In this document: piece by piece, positions 1 through 6,096 of the stretch
Layout of the letters: each line of letters begins with the position of its first letter
How positions within the stretch are numbered: position 1 is the stretch's first letter
DNA from: Bacteroidales bacterium UBA2198
GTDB taxonomy: Bacteria; Bacteroidota; Bacteroidia; Bacteroidales; VadinHA17
DNA: 9,129 nt
Direction: 5' to 3'
Assembly: GCA_002328625.1 (NCBI GenBank)
Contig: DCVC01000368.1
Span: 1-9,129, forward strand
Made by a program: the position numbers and the translations under genes
Notes under the pieces: model-generated
What the model was told of the DNA's origin: nothing
The model's database searches: none
What the model saw: only the letters and a program-made list of their open reading frames with translations

Positions 1-474
1 AATATCGGGATACCAATTATCATGCTCACCGCCAAAGGGGAAGAGATCGATAAGGTTGTGGGACTCGAGATAGGGGCCGATGATTATATAACCAAGCCTT
101 TCAGCATCAGGGAGCTTATTGCCCGCATAAAAGCTCAGTTAAGGCATGCTGAAAAAGAAGTTAAAGCAATTCCTGAATTATATTCCTTTAGTGATATTGA
201 AATAGATTTTGTCCGGTATAAGGTCAGACGTAAAGGAAAGGAACTAGACCTGACTTCACTTGAACAGGATATTTTGAAGTATTTCATTTTTCACAGGGGA
301 GAGGTTGTGTCAAGAAATGATCTGCTTGATAAGATATGGGGTTACGAAAGTTTTCCCACTACCCGTACCATTGATAATCATATCCTTAAACTGAGAAAGA
401 AAATTGAGGAAGATCCGTCTAATCCCCGTTATATTCTTTCAGTTTATGGAGGAGGTTACCGGTTTATCGGGTGA
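1..474 (+). CDS. OmpR/PhoB-family DNA-binding response regulator, 3' part (5' end outside window)
   Basis: Reading frame 1 is open from the first base to the stop at 472-474 and gives 157 residues. Aligned with the complete paralogue at 8363-9052, about 70 N-terminal residues are missing, including the phospho-acceptor Asp. What remains of the receiver domain has the conserved Thr of MLTAKG (window residue 10), the GLEIGADDY segment and the invariant Lys of TKPF. A linker follows, then a winged-helix Trans_reg_C effector domain: DLTSLEQDIL, GEVVSRNDLLDKIWG, the recognition-helix segment TRTIDNHILKLRKKIEEDP, and the C-terminal hairpin ILSVYGGGYRF. Such proteins bind direct-repeat operators as phosphorylated dimers. 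Tandem TTNACA-like boxes begin 10 bases after the stop, ahead of the PD40 gene at 577, so control of that gene is likely (inference). Its cognate kinase is probably upstream, outside the window, but the kinase at 6097 could also serve it. Confidence 0.93.
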   Translation, partial: NIGIPIIMLTAKGEEIDKVVGLEIGADDYITKPFSIRELIARIKAQLRHAEKEVKAIPELYSFSDIEIDFVRYKVRRKGKELDLTSLEQDILKYFIFHRGEVVSRNDLLDKIWGYESFPTTRTIDNHILKLRKKIEEDPSNPRYILSVYGGGYRFIG

Positions 475-483
475 CGACAATCT

Positions 484-536
484 TTTACAATTGTTTACTT
501 TTATTTGACAACATCAATAATACAAAAATGCATCAT
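484..536 (+). promoter_or_regulatory. Putative response-regulator operator and promoter region ahead of PD40 gene 1
   Basis: Three similar hexamers lie in the same orientation on one helix face: TTTACA (484-489), TTTACT (494-499) and TTGACA (505-510), with start-to-start spacing of 10 and 11 bp. ATGCATCA follows at 529-536, 24 bp after the last hexamer starts. The same arrangement (hexamer, 11 bp, hexamer, 25 bp, ATGCATCA) occurs at 3776-3819 and 9049-9092. Direct repeats with 11-bp period are the known binding mode of OmpR/PhoB-family regulators; the Bacillus PhoP box TTAACA is a close parallel. The last hexamer also equals a sigma-70 -35 consensus, but no convincing -10 lies 16-18 bp downstream, which would fit an activator-dependent promoter. 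The binding protein is inferred. Confidence 0.5.
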
Positions 537-560
537 TGTAAGTGAATTATTTCACTAACA
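537..560 (+). promoter_or_regulatory. Hairpin or palindrome immediately upstream of the ribosome binding site
   Basis: TGTAAGTGAA (537-546) and TTCACTAACA (551-560) are inverted repeats around the loop TTAT. They pair at 9 of 10 positions, with one A-A mismatch. The structure ends four bases before the AGGAGG Shine-Dalgarno (564-569) of the gene at 577. It could be an RNA hairpin affecting translation or mRNA stability, or a DNA operator for a dimeric repressor. No equivalent structure of this size lies before the paralogous gene at 3885. Confidence 0.4.
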
Positions 561-576
561 AAAAGGAGGCAGAATC

Positions 577-2658
577 ATGAATCAAAAAAGAATCTTGTTA
601 ATAGCGGTCTTTATTGGCATCTTATTAACAGCTACGGGATTTCAGACTTCGCCTGAGTATAAGATCCTCTTTGAAAAGGCAAGGTTTACAATGGAAACAA
701 AAGGCGACCTGAATGGAGCTATTACTCTCTTTAACGATATTATTAAAAAATATCCGAAAGAGAGGGAATATGCGGCGAAATCTCAACTCTATATAGGGCT
801 ATGCTATGAAAAACTTGGTGTGAAGGAAGCACAAAAGGCTTACCAGAAAGTAGTTAACATTTATCCGGAGCAGACTGAAGCGGTTAAAGTGGCTAATGAA
901 AAACTATCACTTCTTCAGAGGGCCGAAGCCTCTGTAGCAACAGAGGATAAGGAATTAAGTATCAGAAGATTAAAAGAATTGTCAGGTATGGGTATACTAG
1001 GAACGGTTTCGCCGGACGGAAGATATCTCTTATATGCAGAGGATGGTTCTCTTGACCTTGCCATTTATGAAATCGGCACCGAAAATACAAGCTTACTCAT
1101 TAAGGGGGATGTCGAGTGTGATGCCTATGACTCGAAGTGGTCGCCTGACGGCAAACTGGTCGCCTACACCTGGTATCATGATAATGGACAAATTGACTTG
1201 CGCATCGTTGGATTGGATGGGAAAGCGCCTCGGGTTCTTTACAGCAATGCCAGGGTGTCATGGATAGATCTCGAGGACTGGTCCCCGGACGGGAAGAACA
1301 TTCTGATCATTCTTTCCCTGGAAGACAGGACCTGTCAGATGGTACTGGTTTCTGTGCAGGACGGTTCCATACGGGTGCTAAAGGACTTCGATAAGCTTTC
1401 ATTTGGTCCCTCGCGGTTCTCTCGCGATAGCCGCTACATTGCATTCACCCTGCAACAGACCCATGAATCAAGGGAGAAGGACATCTTTGTCTATGATCTT
1501 AATGGGGGAAGTGAAACTCAACTGGTTCAGGACCCTGCTGATGATATAGTTCTCGACTGGACACCTGATGGCAGGGGAATTCTGTTCCGTAGCGATCGCA
1601 CCGGGTCTGCCGGTATCTGGTGGATCAAGGTCATGGAGGGAACATCCGGGGGAACTCCTGAACTGATCAAGCCAAACATGGATGATAACTTTACATCGAT
1701 GGGTCTTACCCGAAATGGTTCATATTATTTCGGCACTCAGAAGGAGATGAAAGATGTGTACATCGCTGAGCTTGATTTTATGACAGGAAGACTTTTATCC
1801 CCTCCAAGCCTGGCGACCAAACTCTTTGCGGGATCCAACTACTGTCCCAACTGGTCGGCTGATGGAAAGCAGTTGCTATATCTTTCACACCGCGGTCCCG
1901 GGGTGTGGGGTGACAGAACCATCTGTGTTCGATCCTCCGAAAGCCGGGAGGTTCGCGAACTATTCTCCAAACTCAAAAAATTGGCTTGGGTTCGTTGGTC
2001 AACTGATAGCAGGAATCTGCTTGCTGCTGCAGCTAATCCTAAAGGCGGGTACGGCACGTTCCAAATCGATCTTCAAACTGGTAACTTCAAGCAGCTCATG
2101 ACGCCTCATATCGGCTGGCCGGCAGCATGGTCACGTGATAGTAAGGCGATTTTCTCTTACCACGATTCCATAGCTAACAGAATTCCCTTGGTAGTTAGGG
2201 ATCTTGAGACTGGCAATGAGAATGAACTCTTTAGTCTTAAGTTCGATTCATCGAATTATTATACATCCGGTATTGCTCTGTCGAACGATGGACGGCAATT
2301 GGCCTTTTCAGTTTTTAAGTCGGGATCAAAAATCATCAAGATTGTGCCGGCTGCTGGAGGTGAGGCTCGCGATTTGCTGCGTGGGGATGAGTCGCTGATG
2401 CCTATCGCGTTTGGATTCGGCACAGTTGCATGGGCCTCTGACGACCAAAATATACTCTTTATAAGGCCGACTAGAAGCGGTAGTTCAAAAATGGAGCTAT
2501 GGATGATCCCTATCCAGGGAGGCGAACCCCGAAAACTTGATCTCACAGCGGAAAACATGCGCGAACTCTCAATCCATCCGGATGGGAGGCATATAGCTTT
2601 CACTGCAGGCAAGCCCAAATCCGAAATCTGGGTGATGGAGAACTTTTTGCCGAAATAA
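577..2658 (+). CDS. Exported TPR-PD40 (TolB-like beta-propeller) protein 1
   Basis: This is a 693-residue protein. The ATG is preceded by AAAGGAGG (562-569) at seven bases, so the start is secure. Residues 6-22 are a hydrophobic signal peptide or membrane anchor; no lipobox cysteine is present. Residues about 27-114 are TPR-like helices (DLNGAITLFNDIIKKYP, AAKSQLYIGLCYEKLG, EAQKAYQKVVNIYP), as in outer-membrane-assembly-type TPR modules. Residues about 135-690 form a propeller of PD40/WD40-like strands, with motifs such as WSPDGKLVAY (188), WSPDGKNILI (235), WTPDGRGILF (328), WSADGKQLLY (426) and IHPDGRHIAF (666). It ends in IWVMENFLPK, shared with the paralogue at 3885. TolB-type propellers act in protein interaction in the periplasm. 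No peptidase or other catalytic domain follows the propeller, so a binding or scaffold role is more likely than enzymatic activity. It follows response regulator 1 and is its probable target. The precise function is unknown. Confidence 0.92.
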   Translation: MNQKRILLIAVFIGILLTATGFQTSPEYKILFEKARFTMETKGDLNGAITLFNDIIKKYPKEREYAAKSQLYIGLCYEKLGVKEAQKAYQKVVNIYPEQTEAVKVANEKLSLLQRAEASVATEDKELSIRRLKELSGMGILGTVSPDGRYLLYAEDGSLDLAIYEIGTENTSLLIKGDVECDAYDSKWSPDGKLVAYTWYHDNGQIDLRIVGLDGKAPRVLYSNARVSWIDLEDWSPDGKNILIILSLEDRTCQMVLVSVQDGSIRVLKDFDKLSFGPSRFSRDSRYIAFTLQQTHESREKDIFVYDLNGGSETQLVQDPADDIVLDWTPDGRGILFRSDRTGSAGIWWIKVMEGTSGGTPELIKPNMDDNFTSMGLTRNGSYYFGTQKEMKDVYIAELDFMTGRLLSPPSLATKLFAGSNYCPNWSADGKQLLYLSHRGPGVWGDRTICVRSSESREVRELFSKLKKLAWVRWSTDSRNLLAAAANPKGGYGTFQIDLQTGNFKQLMTPHIGWPAAWSRDSKAIFSYHDSIANRIPLVVRDLETGNENELFSLKFDSSNYYTSGIALSNDGRQLAFSVFKSGSKIIKIVPAAGGEARDLLRGDESLMPIAFGFGTVAWASDDQNILFIRPTRSGSSKMELWMIPIQGGEPRKLDLTAENMRELSIHPDGRHIAFTAGKPKSEIWVMENFLPK

Positions 2659-2683
2659 AATCTCAGAATAAAAACATTTTCAG

Positions 2684-2718
2684 GGGGCACAAAGATTTAT
2701 TATTGTGCCCCTTTTTTT
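2684..2718 (+). terminator. Intrinsic terminator of PD40 gene 1
   Basis: GGGGCACAA (2684-2692) and TTGTGCCCC (2703-2711) form a perfect 9-bp GC-rich stem with a 10-base loop, followed directly by seven T (2712-2718). It lies 25 bases after the stop codon at 2658. On the minus strand the stem lacks an adjacent T run, so it is probably a poor terminator for the converging toxin gene. Confidence 0.93.
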
Positions 2719-2814
2719 AATTACACTTCAAAAAAATTTTCATAATGGCCTGACAATGTAGGTAGTAATTATTCCTTGGAAAATGAATTACCAATGTCCG
2801 ATTTATGAGAGTCG

Positions 2815-3129
2815 TTATTTTTTGATTCTCAGGTCAATAATTTTATCCTCGGGATCTCTGCGGCAATCCCAGATCATCACAATCAAGATAGATTTGTCCA
2901 GAATTTCATAGAGTATTTGATAATCTCCGGTAATAAGTGCTTTGACAGTTTCGATCCCAGTTTGAAGTCCTATCATGGGATTCCTGGAAATGAGCTTAAT
3001 ACTATTGTTGATCCTGGAATTTAATTTTTTGCTGTAAGTAGCAGATTTGTTTCTTTCAATGTAGTATTCAAGGAGATCGATCAAGTCAAGCCTTGCCTCA
3101 ATCGACCATTCTATTTTGTACTTAGCCAT
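2815..3129 (-). CDS. RelE/ParE-family type II toxin
   Basis: This is a 104-residue protein, a typical length for the RelE/ParE superfamily. The pattern fits the fold: a first beta strand (KYKIEWS, 3-9), two helices (about 10-26 and 30-50) ending in SRNPMIG, then the beta-sheet core with GDYQILYEI (68-76), ILIVMIWDCRRDP (81-93) and a short tail. The YxILYE and IWDxRRDP segments are family hallmarks, and basic residues near the end usually serve mRNA cleavage in RelE-like members. ParE-like members poison gyrase instead, and the sequence does not decide between the two. The ATG lies inside the end of the antitoxin gene (19-bp overlap, different frame), so translation is probably coupled. It would be neutralised by the 78-residue partner encoded just upstream. 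The pair lies convergent to PD40 gene 1 and looks like an insertion between signalling units. Confidence 0.88.
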   Translation of the reverse strand: MAKYKIEWSIEARLDLIDLLEYYIERNKSATYSKKLNSRINNSIKLISRNPMIGLQTGIETVKALITGDYQILYEILDKSILIVMIWDCRRDPEDKIIDLRIKK

Positions 3130-3347
3130 TCGGTAACCTCTTTCTGCAATGCATCATGGGAAATTGTCTTTCCTTTCCTGGCTTGTTCGCGTCCGGCTTC
3201 TATACGTTTTTTTTGGGATTCTGATAGCTGGTAGACTCTCTCTTCAGCCTTAGATTCTATAATTGTCTTAATAGCCTTTAGAAATGATACATCATCTATG
3301 AGTGATAACTTTTCAATAATCATATGTCTCAGTTCAACTGTACTCAT
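3111..3347 (-). CDS. Antitoxin partner of the RelE/ParE-like toxin
   Basis: This is a 78-residue, highly charged protein. It begins MSTVELRHMIIEKLSLIDD, continues with a helix to about residue 40, and has a basic segment SESQKKRIEAGREQARKG (about 42-60) and a C-terminal WLSTK. This resembles small antitoxins, found next to RelE/ParE toxins in many environmental genomes, in which the N-terminal half is probably a dimerisation/DNA-binding helix bundle and the C-terminal part wraps the toxin. The family assignment comes from general appearance and gene order, not from a diagnostic motif. It precedes and overlaps the toxin by 19 bp, the usual antitoxin-first order. The start ATG has no clear Shine-Dalgarno. 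A possible promoter ends only seven bases before it, so the message may be leaderless or nearly so. Autoregulation is usual for such pairs, but no operator is proven here. Confidence 0.85.
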   Translation of the reverse strand: MSTVELRHMIIEKLSLIDDVSFLKAIKTIIESKAEERVYQLSESQKKRIEAGREQARKGKTISHDALQKEVTEWLSTK

Positions 3348-3354
3348 GACTTTG

Positions 3355-3383
3355 TTTTTACAAATTTAACCTTTTTATTGCAA
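3355..3383 (-). promoter_or_regulatory. Possible sigma-70-like promoter of the antitoxin-toxin operon
   Basis: On the minus strand TTGCAA (3378-3383) and TAAAAA (3355-3360) are separated by 17 bp; each matches its consensus at 4 of 6 positions. Initiation would be at about 3348, practically at the antitoxin ATG (3347). The region is AT-rich, so chance matches are easy. Confidence 0.25.
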
Positions 3384-3492
3384 ATTTTTTCCTGGGTAGA
3401 ATGAAAATAGTACAATGGCTGGTCATTGTTCCCCTTTTTTAATATAAATATTCCTGGGGTGGTGCACCTCCGAATTCCATAAAAAGCAACTA

Positions 3493-3520
3493 TGTCATCC
3501 TGAACGAAGTGAAGGATCTC
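3493..3520 (+). repeat. Interspersed repeat copy 1 (TCATCCTGAACGAAGTGAAGGATC type)
   Basis: TGTCATCCTGAACGAAGTGA followed by AGGATCTC matches, from memory, a short sequence that recurs in intergenic DNA of many unrelated environmental bacteria. Its core contains imperfect inverted repeats (GATCCTTCACTTCGTTCAGG on the other strand). A second, diverged copy lies 60 bp downstream in the same orientation. Its function is unknown, and a mobile REP-like element is one option. Confidence 0.6.
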
Positions 3521-3552
3521 ATCGTTCTATATATCAATTGGTTAAGAAATAT

Positions 3553-3580
3553 TGTCATTAGTACGAAGTGAGGAATCTTT
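3553..3580 (+). repeat. Interspersed repeat copy 2, diverged
   Basis: TGTCATTAGTACGAAGTGAG followed by GAATCTTT has the same start (TGTCAT), core (ACGAAGTG) and end (ATCT) as the copy at 3493, with one deleted base and several changes. Orientation is the same. The pair therefore forms an imperfect direct repeat with a 60-bp period. Confidence 0.5.
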
Positions 3581-3638
3581 TTAATTTATTGACAATCAAA
3601 GAATAAAAGACAACCTGACTTCAGCTTTATTTTTCGTA

Positions 3639-3728
3639 TCAGCGCGCGTTTTTTTCCAGCATCTCCCAATATTCTTCTTTGAAAGGCTTCGTTTTAGGGA
3701 AATAACATGGGGTATAAGTGTTTGTCAT
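3639..3728 (-). other. Small ORF of 29 codons, possible gene remnant
   Basis: On the minus strand an ATG at 3728 opens a frame of 29 codons ending with TGA at 3639-3641. The product contains CYFPKTKPFKEEYWEMLEKN, with an amphipathic, protein-like composition (Lys/Glu/aromatic) rather than the low-complexity product expected of AT-rich spacer. No Shine-Dalgarno is visible. It may be the surviving 3' end of a decayed gene or a real small peptide. I do not recognise a family. Confidence 0.25.
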
Positions 3729-3762
3729 AGTGTGTAAAATTTTTATTATATTTTTTACTATA

Positions 3763-3792
3763 TTAGATATCTAACTTAACCAAATCTTAACA
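3763..3792 (+). promoter_or_regulatory. Palindrome plus tandem response-regulator-type boxes ahead of PD40 gene 2
   Basis: TTAGATATCTAA (3763-3774) is a perfect 12-bp palindrome. Directly after it lie TTAACC (3776-3781) and TTAACA (3787-3792), two direct hexamers with an 11-bp period. This is the geometry of OmpR/PhoB-family sites and very close to the Bacillus PhoP box. ATGCATCA follows at 3812-3819, 25 bp after the second hexamer begins, as at 484-536 and 9049-9092. The AT-rich TAATAATAT (3829-3837) could hold a -10 element. The bound regulator is inferred to be one of the two encoded in this window. Confidence 0.5.
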
Positions 3793-3856
3793 CAATATAC
3801 ACTGAAGCTTCATGCATCAGAGTCACAGTAATAATATGTTTGTTCCTGAGAAATAA
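3779..3856 (+). repeat. 78-bp direct repeat, copy 1 (promoter/leader of PD40 gene 2)
   Basis: This block matches 9052-9129 at 72 of 78 positions with no gaps. It contains the downstream part of the box pair, AGCTTCATGCATCAGAGTC, and TAATAATATGTTTGTTCCTG. It stops about 30 bases before the ATG at 3885. The second copy is cut by the window end, so the homology may run further. Such identity in non-coding DNA suggests a recent duplication or selection on a regulatory leader. Confidence 0.95.
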
Positions 3857-3884
3857 AATGTTTATAAAAAGGGAGGGATTAAAC

Positions 3885-5894
3885 ATGAAGTCACATCAAT
3901 TCTTTGCAGTCATTCTTTTTCTTGCGTTTTTCATGGTGCCGGCCGGTTATGGTCAGCAAACCGCTGAACAGCTGTACCAGTCAGCTTTATACAAGGAAGA
4001 AATCGAAGGGGAGTTGGATACAGCTATTAAAATATATGAAACGATTATTAAACAATACCCGGAAAACCGTCCGGTTTCGGCAAAAGCGCTGCTGCATTCA
4101 GGAATTTGTAAAGAAAGACTGGGGATGAAAGAAGCGCAAAAATCCTACGAACGGGTGGTACGCGAATACTCCGATCAATCTGATATTGTGGATCAGGCAA
4201 AGATTAGGCTCGCTGTACTTGGTAGTCCGGGCGAAAAAAAGGGATTCCTCACACGCAGGATTTTCGCAGATGCCTCTGGTGTTAGTGGGGTACTGACTGC
4301 AGATGGCAAATATATAATAGGGTTGAACCTGGAAAAGGGTGACGTGTCTCGGTTCGAAATTGCCAGTGGGCAAACGAGTAAAATCAAAAACAAAGGACCA
4401 TGGGGTGAGACTGACATGAGTTTCCAAGGTCAGGTTTTATCCCATGATGGAAAACGAATCATATATGACTCGTTTACAAAGGACTGGATTTCTCAGGTCG
4501 TGATCAGAAACCTCAATGGTTCGGAAGTTCGAACAATCTATTGTGAGAAAGATTATTACTCTTTACCGTATGACTTATCTCCCGACGAAAAATTCATTCT
4601 TGCCCTCCGAAGTAAAAACGGTTTAACAATAAACAATTTAACATTAATTTCAACAACAGATGGCTCTGTGCGGGAACTGAGGTATATTCCTTCAAGTTTT
4701 TTTATGTTTGAAAATGCAAAATTCTCACCAGATGGACAATTTATAGCTTTCAGTTTTGTCCGGGATGGTAATCCGCCTCACGGAGATATATTCCTCATAT
4801 CGTCCGATGGACAGAATGAAATAGTTGTTGCCGGGCACCAGGCAGAGGATAGACTCCTTGGATGGACAGCAAATGGTAAAAACCTTCTATTTCTAAGTGA
4901 CCGCTCAGGGACCTGGGACATCTGGACTGTAAGCATAACTAAAGGCAGGCAGCAGGGAGAACCAGAACTGCTTAAAAAGGACTTCGGATATTATTCAGAG
5001 GTACTAGGTATTTCACCAGACGGATCGTTTTATTACAAAGTTAATACTCCATCAGGCGGCCTCTACAGTGGTACAATTGATCTTGAAACAGGTAAAATAC
5101 TCGTGGTACCTTCATTGGTTACAACGCGATATACAGGAGCACCTTATAATCTGACATGGTCACCCGATGGCAAGTACTTACTTTACCTTTCACGCAGGGG
5201 AAGTATTGGCCCCGGAAGTAACCTTCTCACGATCCGGTCTGACGCTACTGGAGAAGAGCGCTTTCTTTCGCCTGGTCTGCGTTTCGTTAACCAGATGTCC
5301 TGGTCACCGGATAGCCGTTCCATCTTCGCTATTGGGATTACGGAAAAGGAATCAGGAATCTATCAAATTGATGCTGAAACAAGCGCGACCATCAGACTTA
5401 AAGGTCTTAACGGGTATGCACCCAGCCTCTGCCCGGATGGAAAGACCCTGGTGTTCGTGAAGGCGGGACCAATCTTGATGAAACATAACCTTGACACCGG
5501 TGAGGAATCGGAAATTGCCAAGATAACCTCCTTGGCTTACGACCTCTCGCCGGATGGCCAAAAAGCAGTGTTTTTTAAGGATAGCATCATAAAAACTGTG
5601 CCACTCAGCGGCGGAGAGCCAAAGGCACTGAGTAACGGCTTAGCAGAATATTACAGGTTTAAATGGACAAAAGATGACCGTTATATCATAGCCCTTGCAG
5701 TACCTAACAATAATAGTGAAAACAGTAAAATCTGGCGGATTTCGGCGCAAGGGGGAACGCCCCTGAAACTGGATCTCTCTGTACAAAATCTGATGTTCTT
5801 TGCGCTTCACCCCGATAACAGCCGCTTTATGATGAGTCTTATTGGTGAGACCAAAAGTGAGTTGTGGGTAATGGAGAACTTCTTACCAAAATAA
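3885..5894 (+). CDS. Exported TPR-PD40 (TolB-like beta-propeller) protein 2
   Basis: This is a 669-residue protein, paralogous to the product of 577-2658. The frame could open at TTG 3840, but ATG 3885 is chosen because GGGAGGG (3871-3877) sits seven bases before it and because it begins a typical signal peptide (MKSHQFFAVILFLAFFMVPA, then GYGQQ; cleavage probably near residue 23, no lipobox). TPR-like helices span about 25-113 (AEQLYQSALYKEEIEGELDT, AIKIYETIIKQYP, KEAQKSYERVVREY). The propeller fills the rest, with FSPDGQFIAF (280), WTANGKNLLFLSDRSGTWDIW, WSPDGKYLLY (425), WSPDSRSIFA, LSPDGQKAVF and a final LWVMENFLPK. No enzymatic domain is seen. It is expected to act in the periplasm or at a membrane surface, probably as a binding module. 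A conserved leader with response-regulator-type boxes precedes it and a kinase gene follows, so it is probably an output or accessory component of that signalling pair. The role is inferred, not shown. Confidence 0.92.
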   Translation: MKSHQFFAVILFLAFFMVPAGYGQQTAEQLYQSALYKEEIEGELDTAIKIYETIIKQYPENRPVSAKALLHSGICKERLGMKEAQKSYERVVREYSDQSDIVDQAKIRLAVLGSPGEKKGFLTRRIFADASGVSGVLTADGKYIIGLNLEKGDVSRFEIASGQTSKIKNKGPWGETDMSFQGQVLSHDGKRIIYDSFTKDWISQVVIRNLNGSEVRTIYCEKDYYSLPYDLSPDEKFILALRSKNGLTINNLTLISTTDGSVRELRYIPSSFFMFENAKFSPDGQFIAFSFVRDGNPPHGDIFLISSDGQNEIVVAGHQAEDRLLGWTANGKNLLFLSDRSGTWDIWTVSITKGRQQGEPELLKKDFGYYSEVLGISPDGSFYYKVNTPSGGLYSGTIDLETGKILVVPSLVTTRYTGAPYNLTWSPDGKYLLYLSRRGSIGPGSNLLTIRSDATGEERFLSPGLRFVNQMSWSPDSRSIFAIGITEKESGIYQIDAETSATIRLKGLNGYAPSLCPDGKTLVFVKAGPILMKHNLDTGEESEIAKITSLAYDLSPDGQKAVFFKDSIIKTVPLSGGEPKALSNGLAEYYRFKWTKDDRYIIALAVPNNNSENSKIWRISAQGGTPLKLDLSVQNLMFFALHPDNSRFMMSLIGETKSELWVMENFLPK

Positions 5895-5917
5895 AGGACA
5901 CATAATACAGGAATTCT

Positions 5918-5949
5918 AAGGGCACATTATTTCGTCGTTGTGCCCCTTT
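5918..5949 (+). terminator. Probable weak terminator of PD40 gene 2
   Basis: GGGCACA (5920-5926) pairs with TGTGCCC (5939-5945). AA before and TT after can extend the stem if C5946 is bulged. Only TTT follows the stem, so termination may be incomplete and could allow read-through into the kinase gene. The stem resembles that at 2684-2711 (GGGGCACAA/TTGTGCCCC), which points to common descent of the two transcription units including their ends. Confidence 0.6.
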
Positions 5950-5986
5950 GTAATCTTATATTTTCCAGATTTTGAGGAATAAAACC

Positions 5987-6016
5987 CTGACCAGAAAAAC
6001 TCATAATGATTATAAT
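5987..6016 (+). promoter_or_regulatory. Possible promoter of the histidine kinase gene
   Basis: TATAAT (6011-6016) is a perfect -10 element. CTGACC (5987-5992) matches the -35 consensus at 4 of 6 positions with an 18-bp spacer. Initiation near 6023 would leave a leader of about 74 bases before the GTG at 6097. Confidence 0.35.
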
Positions 6017-6052
6017 ACCCTGTCTTATCTTGTTTTTCGTAAATTAGTATCA

Positions 6053-6069
6053 CTAAACTATAGTTACAC
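6053..6069 (+). promoter_or_regulatory. Possible half-site pair and palindrome ahead of the kinase gene
   Basis: CTAAAC (6053-6058) and TTACAC (6064-6069) have an 11-bp period, and TTACACAATAT (6064-6074) resembles TTAACACAATAT of the box at 3787. A perfect 10-bp palindrome AACTATAGTT (6056-6065) overlaps. If real, the regulator would also act on its own kinase, downstream of the candidate start at about 6023. The match is weaker than at the PD40 promoters. Confidence 0.25.
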
Positions 6070-6096
6070 AATATCAAAATATTCTGAAAACATACC

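Larger units (their letters stand above)
3384..3762. other. Long intergenic region between the toxin-antitoxin pair and PD40 gene 2
   Basis: No convincing protein-coding gene lies here. It holds a short inverted repeat ACAATG-N6-CATTGT (3412-3429), a palindrome GGTGCACC (3461-3468), two copies of an interspersed repeat (3493-3520 and 3553-3580), and a small minus-strand ORF with protein-like composition (3639-3728). The stretch 3730-3762 is very AT-rich. The mix of repeat copies, a possible gene remnant and a toxin-antitoxin pair suggests a spot where accessory DNA has come and gone. Confidence 0.6.

Noticed and set aside
2259..2690. 143-codon open frame on the minus strand across the end of PD40 gene 1
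   Set aside because: It lies antisense to a clearly conserved propeller region and includes the terminator stem; composition is that of a shadow frame.
2765..2791. Imperfect inverted repeat GTAATT...AATTAC downstream of the toxin gene
   Set aside because: The stem is AT-rich and short with bulges and has no T run on either strand, so it is not supportable as a terminator.
3439..3480. 13-codon minus-strand ORF with a GGAGGTG sequence inside it
   Set aside because: It is too short to support, the Shine-Dalgarno-like bases are inside the frame rather than before it, and no downstream start fits.
3840..3884. TTG start at 3840 for PD40 gene 2
   Set aside because: It would add 15 residues with lysines and arginines before the signal peptide and would place the strong Shine-Dalgarno GGGAGGG inside the coding region; ATG 3885 fits both signals.
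4098..4427. 109-codon minus-strand frame inside PD40 gene 2
   Set aside because: It is fully antisense to the TPR and first propeller blades of a convincing gene, with no recognisable domain or ribosome binding site.
577..5894. Possible prolyl-oligopeptidase or tail-specific protease function for the PD40 proteins
   Set aside because: PD40 repeats often precede peptidase domains, but both proteins end within the propeller at VMENFLPK with no hydrolase domain after it.
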